From Conchocele bisecta (Eukaryota; Mollusca; Bivalvia; Lucinida; Thyasiridae): DNA of 64,000 nt. Shown here one piece after another: positions 1-12,626 of this stretch. Position 1 is the first letter of the stretch, and each line of letters starts with the position of its first letter. The notes beneath the pieces are model-generated. The model worked only from the letters and a program-made list of their open reading frames with translations. It searched no databases and was not told the origin of the DNA. The DNA lies in assembly GCA_029237695.1 (NCBI GenBank), contig CM055280.1, forward strand, positions 36,912,508-36,976,507, in the 5' to 3' direction. The translations under genes were made by a program, and so were the position numbers.

Positions 1-3000
1 TCTGTCCCAACTAATTCCTTTATCCAGCCACTGTCCCCACATTTCTGTCCCCAACTATCCCTGAATACCCAGTCACAGGTCACATTTTGTCTGTCCCAAC
101 TGTCCCCTTTTGGTATCCAGCCACAGTCACATTTCCTGTCCTCCAACTATCCCAATCCCGTTATCCCAGTCACAGTCACATTTCTGTTCCCAACTTATCC
201 CTTTATCCAGTCACAAGCCACATTTGTTCTGGTCCCTCAACTATTTCCCTGTATCCAGTCACAACCACATTTCTGTCCCCAACTATCCCTTTGTATCCAG
301 TCACAGCCCACATTTCTGTCCCAACTATCCCTTTAATCCCAATCAAACAGTCACAATTTCTGTCCCAACCTATCCCCTTCCATCCAGTCACAGTCAAACA
401 TTTCTGTTCCCAACTATCCCTTTATCCAGTCACATTTGTGGTCCCAACTATCCCTTTATCCCCAGATCACAGTCCACATTTCTGTCCCAACTATCCCTGT
501 ATACCAGTCTGTCATCAGTCACATTTCCTGTCCCAACTATCCCTTTATCCAGTCACAGTCACATTTCTGGTCCCAACTATCCCTTTATAACAGTCACATT
601 TCTGTCCCAACTATCCCTTTAATCCAGCCACAGTCAGAAAAAAAACATTTCTGGGTCCCCAACTAATCCCTGTAATCCTCCAGTCACAGTCACAATTTCT
701 GTACCAACTATTCCTTTATAGCCAGCCACATCACATTTCTGTCCCTCCAACTATCCCTGTATCCAGTCACAGTCCAAACATTTCTGTCCCAACTGTCCCG
801 TGATTCCAGACCACAGTTCACATTTTCTGTCCCAACTATCCTTTGTTTTAGTCCTTATGTCTTAGTTACCGTCACAGTTTTCACATGTCCCCAACTAATC
901 CCTTTAAAAATTCCAGTCACAGTCACAATTTCTGTCCCAACTATCCCTTTATCCAGGTCACATTTCCTGTCCCAACATCCGATTCCCTTTATTCCAGTCA
1001 CAGTCACAATTTGTCTGTCCCAATCTATGCCCTTTCCCATTACGAGTCAAACATTTCTGTTCCCAACCTATCCCTTTATCCAGTCACCAGCCAAGCCCCA
1101 TTTCTAATCCCAAACTATTCCTGAATCCAGTCCTCAAAACAAACCACATTTCTGTCCCCAACTATCCCTGTATCAAGTCACAGTCACATTTCTGTCCCAA
1201 CTAACCCTGTTATCCAGTCACAGTCACAAATAAATTTCTGTCCCAACAAATACCCTTTCATCCAGTCACTACAATCCAACATTTCATGTCCCAAACTATC
1301 CCTTTATCCCAGTGACATCCCACAATTTCTGTTTTCCAACTATCCCATTTATCCAGCTCACAGTCACATTTCTGTCCCTAACTATCCCTTTATCCAGTCA
1401 GACCGCCACATTTATGTCCTAGCTGTCCCTTTTATCCAGTCACAAGTCACATTTCTGTCCCTCCCAACTATCCCTTTATCCCGTCACAGTCACATTTCCT
1501 GTCCCAACTTTAATCCCTTTGTTACCGAGTCCACATTTCTGTCCCAACCTATCCCTTTTATCAGTACAGCCACATTTGTCAGATCCCAACTTATTCCCTT
1601 TTGTATCCAGTCACAACACATTTCTGTCACTACTAGTTTCCCTTTATACCAGTCCCAAAAACCAGTCGCATTTCCTTTGTCCCAACTATCCACTTTATCC
1701 AGTCAGTCACATTGCCTGTCCCAACTAACCCTTTTATCCAGTCACTTTATGTCTAAAACTATCCCTTTATCCTCTGACAGCAACATTTCCCTTTGTTCCC
1801 AACTATTACCTTTATTCAGTCACAGTCCAAATTTACTGTCCCAACTTTACTTGATTCCCAGGCACAGTTTCAATTTCCTGTCCCAACTATCCCTTTGATC
1901 CCGTCACTTCCACATGTATGTCCCAACTATAACTTTATCCTAGGTGACAGCACATTTCTGTCCCTATCGATCCCTTTATCGTCAAGTCCACTTTTCTGTC
2001 CCAATCTATCCCTGTATCCAGTCACCGCCACCTCATTTTGTCCTAGCTGTTCCGTTATCCAGTCACAGTTACATTTCTGGCCCAACTATCCCTTTATCCA
2101 GTCACAGTTCACTTTCTGTCCCAAAACTCTCCTTTATCAGTCACGTCACATTTTCTCGTCCAACTTCCCTTTATCCATTCACAGCCACATTTCGGTCCAA
2201 CTATCCCTTTTATCCATTCAGTCACATTCTGTCCCAAACTTCCTTTTTATCCAGTCACAGTAATCATTTCTGTCCAACTATTCCTTTATCCAGTCACAGT
2301 CACATTTCTGTCCCAACTATCCCTTTATTCCAGTCACAGCCACATTCTCTGTTCCAACTATCCGTTTATCCTGTCACAGTCCACATTTCTGTCCCAAACT
2401 ATCCCTTTATCAGTCACGAGCCACATTGCTGTCTCAAACTATCCCTTATCCAGTCACTGTCACATTTCTGTCCCCAACTATCCCTTTATCCAGTCCAAGC
2501 CACTTTTCTGTCCCCAACGATTCCTGTATCACAGTCACACCTCAATTTCTGTCCCACTATCCCTTTATGCCAGTCACAGCCACACTTTCTGTCCAACTTT
2601 CCTTTATCCAGTCACAGTCAATTTCTGTCCCAAACTATCCCTTCATCAGTCACAGTCACATTTCTGTCCCAATTATCCTTTATCCAGTCACATTCTGTCC
2701 AACTTTCCCTTATCAAGTCACAGTCACATTTTCTGTCCAACTATTCCCTGTATCCAGTCAGTCACAGTCACCATTTCTGTCCCAACTATCCCTTTATCCA
2801 GTCACAGTCACATTTCTGTCCAACTATCCTTTATACCGTCACATATTCTGGCCCAACTATCTCGTTATCCAGCCACAGTTCACACTTTCTGTCCCAAATC
2901 TATCCCTGTATCCAGTCACAGTACATTTCTGGCCCAAATATACTGTATCCGCACAGTCACAGTTCTGTCCCAAAACTATCCTGTATCCCAGGCACAGTCA

Positions 3001-4966
3001 CATTTCTGTCCCAACTGTCCCTGTATCCAGCCACAAGTCCACATTTCTGTCCCAACTATCCGTAATCCAGTCACAGGCACATTTCTTGTCCCAACTATCC
3101 TTTATCCAGTCACAGTCACATTTCTGTCCCATCTATCCTTTAACCAGTCACATGTCTGTCCTCCAACTATCCTTTATCCAGTCACCAGTCCATTTCTGTC
3201 CCAATCTATCCCTTTATCGCGTCAATTTTTCTGTCCCAACTATTCCCTTTATCAGTCACAAGCCAATTTCTATCCAATATTCCTGTATCCAGTCACAACC
3301 ACATTTCTGGTCCCAACTAATCCCTGTATCAAGTCACCAGTCACATTCTGTCCAAAACAATCCCTGTATCAGTCACAGTCTCATTTCTGTCCCAATATCC
3401 CTGTATCCAGTCACATCCACATTTATGTCCCACTATCCTTTATCCAGTGACAGCCACATTTCTGTGCAACTATCCCTTTATCCAGTACGTCACATTTCTG
3501 TCCCAACTTATCCCTTTATCCAGTTCACGCACACTTTATGTCCTAGCTGTCCCTTTATCCAGTCACAGTCTCATTTCTGTCCAACTATCCCTTTATCCAG
3601 GTACAGTCACATTTTGTCCCAACTATCCCTTTATCCGTACAGTCATTTCTGTCCCAACTATCCCTTTATCCAGTCACAGTACATTTCTGTCCCAACTATC
3701 CCTTTATCCAGTCAGCCACTTTCTGTCCCATAATCCTTTATCCAGTCACAGTCACATTTCTGTCCCAACTATCCCTTTATCCAGTCACAGCCACATTTCT
3801 GTCCCAACTATCCCTTTATCCAGTCACAGCACATTTCTGTCCCAACTATCCCTTTATCCAGTCACAGTCCACATTTCTGTCCCAACTATCCCTTTATCCA
3901 GTCACAGTCACATTTCTGTCCCAACTACTTTATCAGTCACAGTCCATTTCGTCCCAAACTATTCCTACCAGTACACCACTTTCTGTCCCAACTATCCCGT
4001 TTATCCAGTCACACCCATTTCTGTCCCAACATCCCTTTATCCGTCACAGCCACATTTCTGTCCCAACTATCCCTTTATACAGTCACATTTCTGTCCCAAC
4101 TATCCCTTTATCCAGCCACAGTCACATTTCTGTCCCAACTATCCCTTTATCCAGTCACAGTCACATTTCTGTCCCAACTATCCCTGTATCCAGTCAGTCA
4201 CAGTCACATTTCTGTCCCAACTATCCCTTTATACAGTCACATTTCTGTCCCAACTATCCCTTTATCCAGCCACAGTCATTTCTGTCCCACTATCTGTATC
4301 ATCACAGTCAACATTTGTCCCAACTATTCCTTTATCCAGCCACAGTCACATTTCTGTCCCAACTATCCCTGTATCCAGTCACAGTCACATTTCTGTCCCA
4401 ACTGTCCCTGTATCCAGCCACAGTCACATTTCTGTCCCAACTATCCCGTTATCCAGTCACAGTCACATTTCTGTCCCAACTATCCCTTTATCCAGTCACA
4501 GTCACATTTCTGTCCCAACTATCCCTTTATCCAGTCACATTTCTGTCCCAACTATCCCTTTATCCAGTCACAGTCACATTTCTGTCCCAACTATCCCTTT
4601 ATCGAGTCACATTTCTGTCCCAACTATCCCTTTATCCAGTCACAGCCACATTTCTATCCCAACTATTCCTGTATCCAGTCACAACCACATTTCTGTCCCA
4701 ACTATCCCTGTATCCAGTCACAGTCACATTTCTGTCCCAACTATCCCTTTATCCAGTCACAGTCACATTTCTGTCCCAACTATCCCGTTATCCAGTCACA
4801 GTCACATTTCTGTCCCAACTATCCCTGTATCCAGTCACAACCACATTTCTGTTCCAGCTATCCCTTTATCCAGTCACAGCCACATTTCTGTCCCAACTAT
4901 CCCTGTGTCCAGTCACAACCACATTTATGTCCCAACTATCCCTTTATCCAGTCAGTCACATTTCTA
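1..4966. repeat. 39-bp satellite/minisatellite array, over 100 copies
   Basis: The whole left edge is a tandem array with consensus cagtcacagtcacatttctg followed by tcccaactatccctttatc (39 bp). From about 4300 to 4960 the copies are nearly identical. Leftward they become indel-rich, with extra or missing single C, T or A bases. The array ends in ordinary AT-rich DNA at about 4966 and runs off the window on the left. Because 39 is a multiple of three and the unit lacks stops in all three + frames, long artificial ORFs arise, reading as 13-residue repeats such as SVPTIPLSSHSHI. I interpret it as non-coding satellite. Confidence 0.95.
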
Positions 4967-5057
4967 TGTGAACACATATCATGATTCCTTATCCATTTAC
5001 CCTAGTGTTCTGACCTTGAACTACATTAGTACTTTTGAGACTAGTGTAGTCCAAGAT

Positions 5058-5343
5058 CAGTAGCCGATTTCATCAAAATTGCAAATTATACTTATTTAGC
5101 AAAATATATTTTGAGGGAGAATTTTTCAATTCAAGACTAAATTTATTATTTTTTTATTATTCTGAATTTATTACATTATCACGGCCATTCAGTATAATAA
5201 TTCTGCATACTTTAGTCATTAAATATTTGCAGTCGTTAGTTCTATATGAAATAATGCATTTTAGGGGAAAATAAATGATTACTCCCTCAAAGTATACTTT
5301 GCAAGATAAGTCTACTTTGCAATTTTGATGAAATCGGCTACTG
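5058..5343. mobile_element. MITE family A, complete copy with 28-bp inverted ends
   Basis: The left end CAGTAGCCGATTTCATCAAA and the right end TTTGATGAAATCGGCTACTG are inverted copies. The interior carries the family motifs cctcaaagtatactttgc and actgaatttattacattatc. Related copies lie at 28226-28310 (partial), 29440-29702, 41034-42725 (interrupted) and 51618-51912. A stretch reading gactagtgtagtccaagatc occurs on both sides, so the insertion sits in or beside a small duplicated palindrome. No transposase is encoded. Confidence 0.75.
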
Positions 5344-5680
5344 ACCTTGGACTAGTGTAGTCCAAGATCAGATTGCTTGGGGAACGCCCATTTTTCACCC
5401 GGAGAAAATGTTTGGAGTACATATAGTCGCCACCTTGTTCATCCGTCCATCCGTCCGTCTGTCTATGATTTGCTCTAATGTTTCTGACTACTTGTGTATC
5501 TGGGGAGGGGGATACACATGCGCTTGTCGACAAGTGTCCATTTCTAGTTTAATCTGCATTTTAAGCATAACAAGCGTACACATTAAACATAGTCTATCAA
5601 GAGGATATGAAACAAGTTTCCATTTCATTAGTGAGTTAGTGAAAAAGGTTTAAGAATCTTTCAACAATATTGCAGTCATA
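5344..5680. other. Intergenic, partial repeat with gtcc microsatellite
   Basis: It contains a short (atccgtcc/gtct)n tract near 5440-5466, typical of the head of the tandem-core elements seen elsewhere in the window, and otherwise AT-rich sequence. I see no supported gene. Confidence 0.4.
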
Positions 5681-6416
5681 TACCGTAAAGATTCTAATAG
5701 ACGCCCGGGCGTCTATTAGAATCACCACTGGCTCCGAAGTCCAGGGTGGGCGCTTAATAGAGGCAAGTGTTATTCAGCAAAGGGAAAATGATAAAAAAAA
5801 TATACGATGTTCTGCTATCTGAACAATAACGTAACTAAGGGACGTTACTCTCAAACGCCAGACTTGATTGTACTGTCTGTCAGTTTATAAACATTTGGGC
5901 CAAGACGTTTCGGCCCACTCTGGTCATTATGGTACAGTCGGTAGAAATGTTAAATTTAATGGTAATGTATATCAAGACAGCGTCAATCATTAATGCTGAT
6001 CAGATTTACGCCTACGGACGTTTCGTCAGCGTTTCGGATCTGTCGGGTTTGAGATGCTTTGAAAATGGTGTCTCCGTAACCGTGTAAATTCTGATCACCC
6101 TGTGTCCGTGCAAATAGCTACTGCTGATGAGGAATTTACTGTGACACCGGAAACAGTCAAATTTCGCTTCCGCTTTTGAAAGTGAAAGTAGCAATTATGT
6201 TTTTTCCCCGATTTTAAAGGAATTTGCTTTCGAAATAATGGAAAGAAAAAAAATCTAATTTGACAATTAGCTCCGATTTTGTTTCAAGTTGGTACTGGGC
6301 GTTTATTAGAGGCACTAATTTCGTGAAAATCGGCCAAAAAATGTGTAATTTTCAACGTAAAAAGTGGGGGGTGGGCGTCTATTAGAACATGGGCGTCTAT
6401 TAGAATCTTTATGGTA
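5681..6416. mobile_element. TIR element with 26-bp ends (TACCRTAAAGATTCTAATAG)
   Basis: The left end taccgtaaagattctaatag continues as acgccc, and the right end is its inverse with one mismatch. The left terminus is immediately followed by an inverted gggcgtctattagaat, forming a small hairpin. The interior contains further direct copies of gggcgtctattaga-like sequence, and no meaningful ORF. A shorter relative with ttattctaata ends lies at 36343-36556. Confidence 0.75.
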
Positions 6417-7899
6417 ATCATGATAATGTTGGTTCGGTAGGCTCGAATCCCACTCCGTGACACGTCACATCACGTGACCTGTACATGAATGTGAGGAAAT
6501 TTACAATCAAAATCAAAACTGAATTTATAATACGACAAAATAAATACTATCAAAGCAGACAATCATATTAAAGCAAGCTTACTGCAGAGTTTCAACTTTC
6601 TACATCAACTGGTTTAAGAGGATTAGTGGTGACAGTAGGGTGACGGACGTACTCTGGACTAAAGATGGACAGCTACGTTCAAACATTAAACAAGAAATGT
6701 GGCCTAGCGGACCACAGATGGCCCCTGCCGCTGATTTGAGTAACTGTTACAAACTTATTACGGATGAACGCACGGACGGACGGTCCAAACACTATGCGAG
6801 TTGGAATTAATATACACTATATAAATTCATGAAACTGTTGAAAACAGTATATTTTATTGCTCAGGGCCGTCAACAGACACTATCCCCTATTATAATTAAT
6901 TTATATTAACCAATTAATATATATAAAATGATATAAAACAGTGAAATTATCATTTCTCACAAATTCATTTTTAGCTCCGAAACTGTGTGGGGGCGACTTG
7001 CTCAGGTGTCAATCGATAAGACCATTATTCTTTCAGCTTAAAACTCACTTTCGATCCTAAATAAATGTATTTTTTTTGTTGAAACACATTCTCAATTGAA
7101 TATATTCAGTGTTTCTTGCCAGTTTGAATCGGTTTTGACGCTAAATATGCAAAACTATAACTTGGAAGTTGAATTTAAAAAACGTACGCATATTCGTTTC
7201 CGCGAAATCGCGTGTGGTTCTATTATTAGAAATAAACTTACTCGATTTCCTTATTAAGAAAGTGTAGAAACCTTTGTGAATAAATTAATTATAAATGTCT
7301 GAAGTGTCCAATGAATGTCCCGACAGGTGTCGCTAGCGTGGGAAAACTGCCACACATTATATTGAGGGGTGGTCATTACGGAAAGAAACGTAAATTAATT
7401 ATTCACTATTCGGACGCGTGTAGTTTAAAAACGCGATATTTGATTGGCTATTGGCATGCAGACAATGATATTTGACTATGATTGCTATTCACCGATAGGG
7501 AAGCAGCTTACAACCATTTTCACCGACACATTTTTGTAAACAAACACAGCTCGATGACTTTCACTTCATGTTCTAAACTAGTAAAGGACAAGGAGAATTT
7601 GTCAATTTGTCACTGGCTGAGCTCGTCACCAACTTGAAAATTTCATCGGACACGAGGACCGAAGTTTCGAGAATATTTACCGGTCCTGGTCAATTTTTGT
7701 CGGCCAGGTCCGAGGTCCGACGGTCTTTCACGGAGACTGTTATTAGTCACCATACATCATCCCCTGTGTCCAATGTCCAGGTGAACTCATCTACAAGTTT
7801 GCTTTCATGTTTTTTGTGTTAAAAGTTGTTGATGGGTACAGCCATCAGTGTTCTTATAACCCTGGTTTTACGAAGTATGTCGAGAGGTATATAGTTTTT
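6417..7899. other. AT-rich intergenic stretch without a supported gene
   Basis: A 71-codon open stretch at 7607-7819 (reading SLAELVTNLKISS) is protein-like, but no splice or start context convinces me. At 7320-7560 there is mixed-composition, relatively CpG-containing sequence. Upstream Roc or LRR exons of the Roco gene were looked for here and not found. Confidence 0.4.
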
Positions 7900-8871
7900 A
7901 GCCAGGTTTTTTTTTTTTTTTTTTTTAAAAACCCAGGCTATTGGATTGGCGAAAGCCGGACGAGCGGGCGGGCAGCGGGCGGCGTCCACAATCAATGTTA
8001 AGTTTTCGTGTTTGAGTCCATTTCTTTGTTACTGTAACACCTAGGACTATCAAACTTTCACAGCTTCATAATCAAGGGGTGCCCACCACATATCACTATC
8101 AAACATGTTACGGTAGCTTTTTTTTAACTTGACCCATTTTTTCCGCGCAGTCGACTTTAATGTTAACTTTCAATGTTAACTTTTCGCGTTTACAATGTTA
8201 AGTTTTCGTGTGTAAGTCCATTTCTTTGGTACTGTACCACCTAGGACCACCAAACTTTCGCAACTTCATAACCAAGGGGTGCCCACCACATACAACTATC
8301 CAACATGTGACCATTTTTTTTACCTTCACCTATTATTTCTACATAATTGATTTAGCCATTTTCAACGTTAACTTTTTAACGTACGTATGGTTAAAGTTTG
8401 TTGGTTAAAAGTTTTTTGTTATACTATATCTCTGCAACTGCTTCGCCCATTACCTTGAAACTTCACATGGGTGTTTATCATCATCATCTGTGCCCAATGT
8501 CAAGGTCAAATTACTTTTTTAAAAGTTTTTTTGTGTACTATATCTCTTCAACTGCTTCACCCATTACCTTGATACTTCACATAGGTGTTTATCATCATTG
8601 TCGCGCCTGTTTGCGGGCGCCCGCTTGTGGAAAGCGCGATATCGTTGGCATACGTCCGTCTGTCTGTCCGTACGTCCGTGTGTCCGGTTAAAGTTTTTTG
8701 GTTAAAGTTTTTCCATCTACTATATCTATTTTTTTAGTGTCCATGCCTCGCCCCAAGGCACGACATGCAGGCCACAGCCATCTAGTCTACAAAAAAGTGG
8801 GTATAATTATGTTATCCAAGTGTCTATGCTTGGAAAAAACCTGGCCTTCGTGGCTTTGCCTCGTTTCTTGT
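7900..8871. mobile_element. 'CCAGG' composite element, copy 1
   Basis: It begins agccaggtttttt and ends aaaaaacctggccttcgtgg then cctcgtttcttgt, so the ends share an inverted ccaggtttttt. Inside are a GC-rich (gcgggcgg)n tract, two or three units of a roughly 200-bp repeat (cacctaggaccaccaaactt) and gttaaagtttttt blocks with a gtccgt microsatellite. Copies 2 (19286-20614) and 3 (41121-42285) have the same layout. It lies just 5' of the first detected Roco exon, presumably in an intron. No ORF is credible. Confidence 0.75.
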
Positions 8872-8986
8872 TGTAATTACGTCCGTCTGCGTTAAAGTTT
8901 TTTTATTTGTCGGTCCAGGCGGCGGCCTAGGATATACATGAGCCCCTGCTCACTTTCTCTTGTTGATTTCTGGTTTCCATTTTCAG

Positions 8987-9261
8987 ATCTGTCTGCGAGC
9001 CGGTTCGAGGCCCTGAAATGCGAGTTCCTGCAGCGCGGCCTGATGACCCTGGAGCTGTTCCACTACACCCTCCTCCACTCGAACCTCTCCATGGATGCCC
9101 GCGACACCCTCATTGACCTCATGCTCAAGTTTGACCTCTGTTACGAGGTCGATGAGACCACCAGCGTGCCCGAGCTGCTGGGGTCAAAGAGGATTCTCCA
9201 GTTTCCTTGGTTCCTGACCACCAGCAAGCCAACGGACTTCAACACACAGTGGCCCGATAAG
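8987..9261 (+). CDS. Roco-family gene, internal exon: COR domain, N-terminal part
   Basis: This is the first exon seen of a Roco-type gene. It follows a tttccattttcag acceptor and ends at gataag/gtggga; the first two bases complete a codon and it ends in phase 0. The 91 codons contain SRFEALKCEFLQRGLMTLEL, then a helix-rich stretch ending in LMLKFDLCYEV and LQFPWFL. That is the pattern of the COR domain that follows a Roc GTPase in MFHAS1, LRRK and DAPK1: a helical platform with an FDLCY-type signature that mediates dimerisation. Codons are GC-rich at third positions, unlike the surrounding AT-rich introns. Roc and upstream domains are missing and must lie on exons outside the recognised sequence. 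The nearest upstream ATG in frame (8938) lies in the intron and is not the start. COR assignment is confident; the exact orthologue is not. Confidence 0.85.
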
Positions 9262-9485
9262 GTGGGATTCTTTATACTTACTTTAAGCAATATTTATTAA
9301 GTAATAATGTTACAGTTAAATGGGGCTTGTGGGTTTTGCGACCAGTGTAGATCCAGATCAGCATGTGCACACACACAGTCTGATCAGGATATGCACTGTT
9401 CGCCATTTCATCAATGAAAGACTCGTCTTGTTTCTAACATGGAATATACATTTGTAGATCGTTATCAGGCTACAGGAGTGTGTTA

Positions 9486-12290
9486 TTGTCGAGCCCGCTT
9501 GCGGAAAGCGAGACATAGTGATTACAATGACGTCCAGGTGTCCGTCCGTCCGAAATCTGCGTTAAAGTTTTTAAATACCTTATATCTCTGCAGTCCTAAG
9601 TCACATTGACTTTAAACTTCATACTCTTATTAGTCATCATCCATATATTCATGATGCATCTCACTCATGCGGCCCCTGTGCCCAAGGTCAAGATAAAATG
9701 ACTTTTTGTAAAAATTTGCGTTGAACTTTTCACATACCTACTATCTATGTAACTGTCAGATTTGCGTAAAAATTGGTATGCTTATTGGGCATCATCCATA
9801 TATTCATTCTGTGTCCAACTCATATGGTTCCTGTGCCCCAAGGTCAAGGTCAAATGGCTTTTTTGCGTTATTATAAAATCTGCGCTATAGTTTTTACATC
9901 CCACAATCGTTACTCCAATTTACTTTAAACTTCCAATACTTCCTTTTCAGCATCTATATTGGTCCACATGCCCAAGGTCAAGGTCAAATGACTTTGAAAT
10001 TTTTGTTAAAGTTTTTAGCTCGACTATTGAAGAATAATTAGAGCTTATGTTGTCACCCCGGCGTCGGCGTCGGCGTCGGCGTCACCGTCACGCCTTGGTT
10101 AAGGTTTTTAGTCAAGCTTGTATATGCAATACTACTGGCCCTACACCCACCATACTTGGACAACTTGATCTCCTAGTGATGTACTTCAATAACCCCTGAT
10201 CTATATTTGACCTTGACCTACATTTCCTCTTGAATTACTTAGTTAATTCCCCTTGGTTAAGGTTTTTAGTCCACCTTGGTTAAGGTTTTTAGTCAAGCTT
10301 GTACATGGAATACTATTGTGCATACAGACACCATACTTGGACAACCTTTTCTCGTAGGGATGTACATCAATAACCCCTGATCTATATTTGACCTTGACCT
10401 ACATTTCCTCTTGAATTACTTAGTTAATTCTCCTTGGTTAAGGTTTTTAGTCAAGCTTGTAGATGGAATACTACTGGCCCTACACCAACCATACTTGGAC
10501 AATTTCATCTCCTAGTGATGTACATCAACAACCCCTGACCTATATTGACCTTGACCTACATTTAACCTTGAATTACTTAGTTAATTCCCCTTGGTTAAGG
10601 TTTTTAGTCAACCTTGGTTAAGGTTTTTAGTCAAGCTTGTAGATTGAATACTATTGTGCATACAGACACCATACTTGGATAAATATTTCTCATAGGGATG
10701 TACATCAATAACCCCTGACCTATATTTTACCTTCACCTACATTTAAAGCGGCTCCACTCCAGATGGGATTACAGTGTACTGTATTTTTTTCACGCGATGT
10801 TTACCTGCATTTGCTATATATCTACACATTGCGAGCTCATTTTCGGTTGGTGGATGTTTATATTCGCGTTAAATCGTACTTTATACGTCCCTATACGAAA
10901 GGGCTTTTCCGTTTCCAATTCTATTTTTACTTACGACCTGTTTGCCGTACGTAATCCCACGTGACACAAATGGCCCACAAATCATACTTCTGGGCATGCG
11001 CACATCGCGTCCAGCTATATCAACAACAATGTCCGACTCTGAGGTAAGTCGATACATATTAGCGTTATACACAGGCGTTCTGTATGAAACGAATGTGTTT
11101 CAACATCAATACATTTCCAAATAACTTACTTTTACCTAGGGCAGACCACAGATGTTGTTTAAATATGTAGAAAGTATGTATTCTGAACATGTCAAAACCA
11201 TGCTCGTCTCATCTTCCGCTCTGCGAGTCGCCATTTTGGTGGCCAAGACAGTCAACTGCACATGTGCATGATACCACGTGACGGGCAATATCAGTATAGC
11301 GCGAATTATAAAAATAAATGGGAGTAACGCGCGCCACTCCCAACAAATTAATTAATATTAAATAAATAAATATCTATACTGGCCACTTATAATTTTTAAA
11401 CCTGTCGCAATAGTTACATCATTAGGTACTTATTTATTTAAAATAGTATCCGTTTTACCCCTCATCTGGAGTGGAGTCGCTTTAACCTTGAATTACTTAC
11501 TTATTTCCCCTTGATTAAGGTTTGTACTCAAACTTGGTTAATGTTTATAGTCAAGCTTGTATATGAACTACTCCTGGGCCTACAGCAACCATACTTGGAC
11601 AATTTCATCTCCTAGTGATGTACATCAATAATCCCTGACCTATAGTTGACCTTGACCTACTTTTATCCTTGGATTACTTAGTTATTTCCCCTTGGTTAAG
11701 GTTTTTAGTCAAGCTTGTATATGGAATACTCCTGGGCCTGCAGCAACCATACTTGGAAAACTTCATCTCCTAGTGATGTACATCAATAACCCCTGACCTA
11801 TATCTGACATTGACCTACATTTAACCTTGAATTACTTACTTAATTTCCCTTGGTTAAGGTTTTTAGTCAGCCTTGGTTAAGGTTTTTATGCAGGCCGCGG
11901 CCACCTTGTTTGTCAAGCTATGTGTACATCGACAACCCTCGCACTCGAGCTATGCTGTTCTCCTACAGCTCTTGTTACATACCTTATATCTTCACAATAC
12001 TTACTCCGCTTTACTTTAAATTTCAACTAATTCTTTAAAAAAAAAATTATTTCTCAATATTTTATTTCTCAATACTTTACTAATTCTTTATTATCATCCA
12101 TTTTTTCATTCTATAGCCCACCCATGTGGCCCACATGCCCAAGATCCACGTCAAATGATTTTAAAATTTACGTTAAAGCTTTTAATACCTTATATCTCTA
12201 CGACCCTTAATTCAAGCTTCAAATAAATACACTCTGAGACCATCAAATGCCTCGGCGGGCTCGACATGCGGGCCGCGGCCATCTGTTTTG
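9486..12290. mobile_element. Large tandem-core non-autonomous element in intron 1
   Basis: The left end tgtcgagcccgcttgcgg and the right-side gcgggctcgaca (ending 12265) are inverted, followed by tgcgggccgcggccatctg. A short head with gtccgtccgtcc is followed by three or so 170-190 bp units (9560-10010). A second head at 10018 follows, consisting of an agctc...gagct hairpin and (ggcgtc)n. Then come 170-180 bp units built on ccttggttaaggtttttagt, repeated to about 11900. The microsatellite plus tandem-core layout recalls non-autonomous elements known from bivalves; the superfamily is not assigned. Confidence 0.6.
10747..11481. mobile_element. TTAA-flanked MITE inserted in the tandem array
   Basis: The ends AGCGGCTCCACTCCAGATG (left) and CATCTGGAGTGGAGTCGCT (right) are inverted with one mismatch. 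They are flanked by TTAA at 10743-10746 and 11482-11485. The neighbouring array units read acatttaaccttgaattac, so removing the element plus one TTAA restores the unit exactly. TTAA target duplication is the hallmark of piggyBac- and Kolobok-type transposition. The interior is unique-looking and non-coding. Confidence 0.85.
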
Positions 12291-12626
12291 ATCAGGAGCT
12301 GATCACTGTGGAGAAATGCGGCTTATGTAATGTGTGACCTGTGTAACTCCTGATCACATATCACTCTCCTATAGCCGGATAATGATCTAGATTGCTTGTT
12401 AGAAGCATGACAGCTGTTTCATTTATGAAATGGCGAACAGTGCAGATTCTGATCAAACTGTTGGGATGCAAGGCTGATCTGGATCTACACCACTGGTCGC
12501 AAATCCCATAAGCCTCATATGTCCAGTAACAGCCACATATAAGTAGTATTTATAATCATTTCTCATTGTAACACCATTAGTTGTATGGAGCCTTCTATTA
12601 ACTGACCGCCCATTGGTACATTCCAG

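Larger units (their letters stand above)
9262..12626 (+). other. Intron 1 of the Roco gene, filled with nested repeats
   Basis: About 3.4 kb with donor gtggga and acceptor cattccag. It contains a truncated 'gtgactggagaaatgg' MITE (9315-9487), a tandem-core element (9486-12290) carrying a TTAA MITE, and a second 'gtgactggagaaatgg' MITE (12290-12542). No coding sequence was recognised inside. Confidence 0.7.

Noticed and set aside
3447..5063. 538-codon ORF of 13-residue SHSHISVPTIPLS repeats as a secreted repetitive protein
   Set aside because: All three + frames of the 39-bp unit are stop-free, so openness carries no coding evidence. There is no plausible start, signal peptide or splice context, and the array continues with frame-breaking indels.
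6118..6165. Hammerhead ribozyme core (ctgatgag ... gaaac)
   Set aside because: The two conserved boxes are present, but stems II and III do not pair convincingly and no cleavage-site arrangement is seen.
7607..7819. Coding exon reading SLAELVTNLKISS
   Set aside because: Protein-like, but no convincing acceptor, donor or start and no recognised domain; chance or transposon-derived remains likelier.
8938..8986. Start codon of the Roco exon at 8938
   Set aside because: The preceding bases form a polypyrimidine tract and cag acceptor at 8986; COR cannot be the N-terminus of a Roco protein; the ATG lies in intron sequence.
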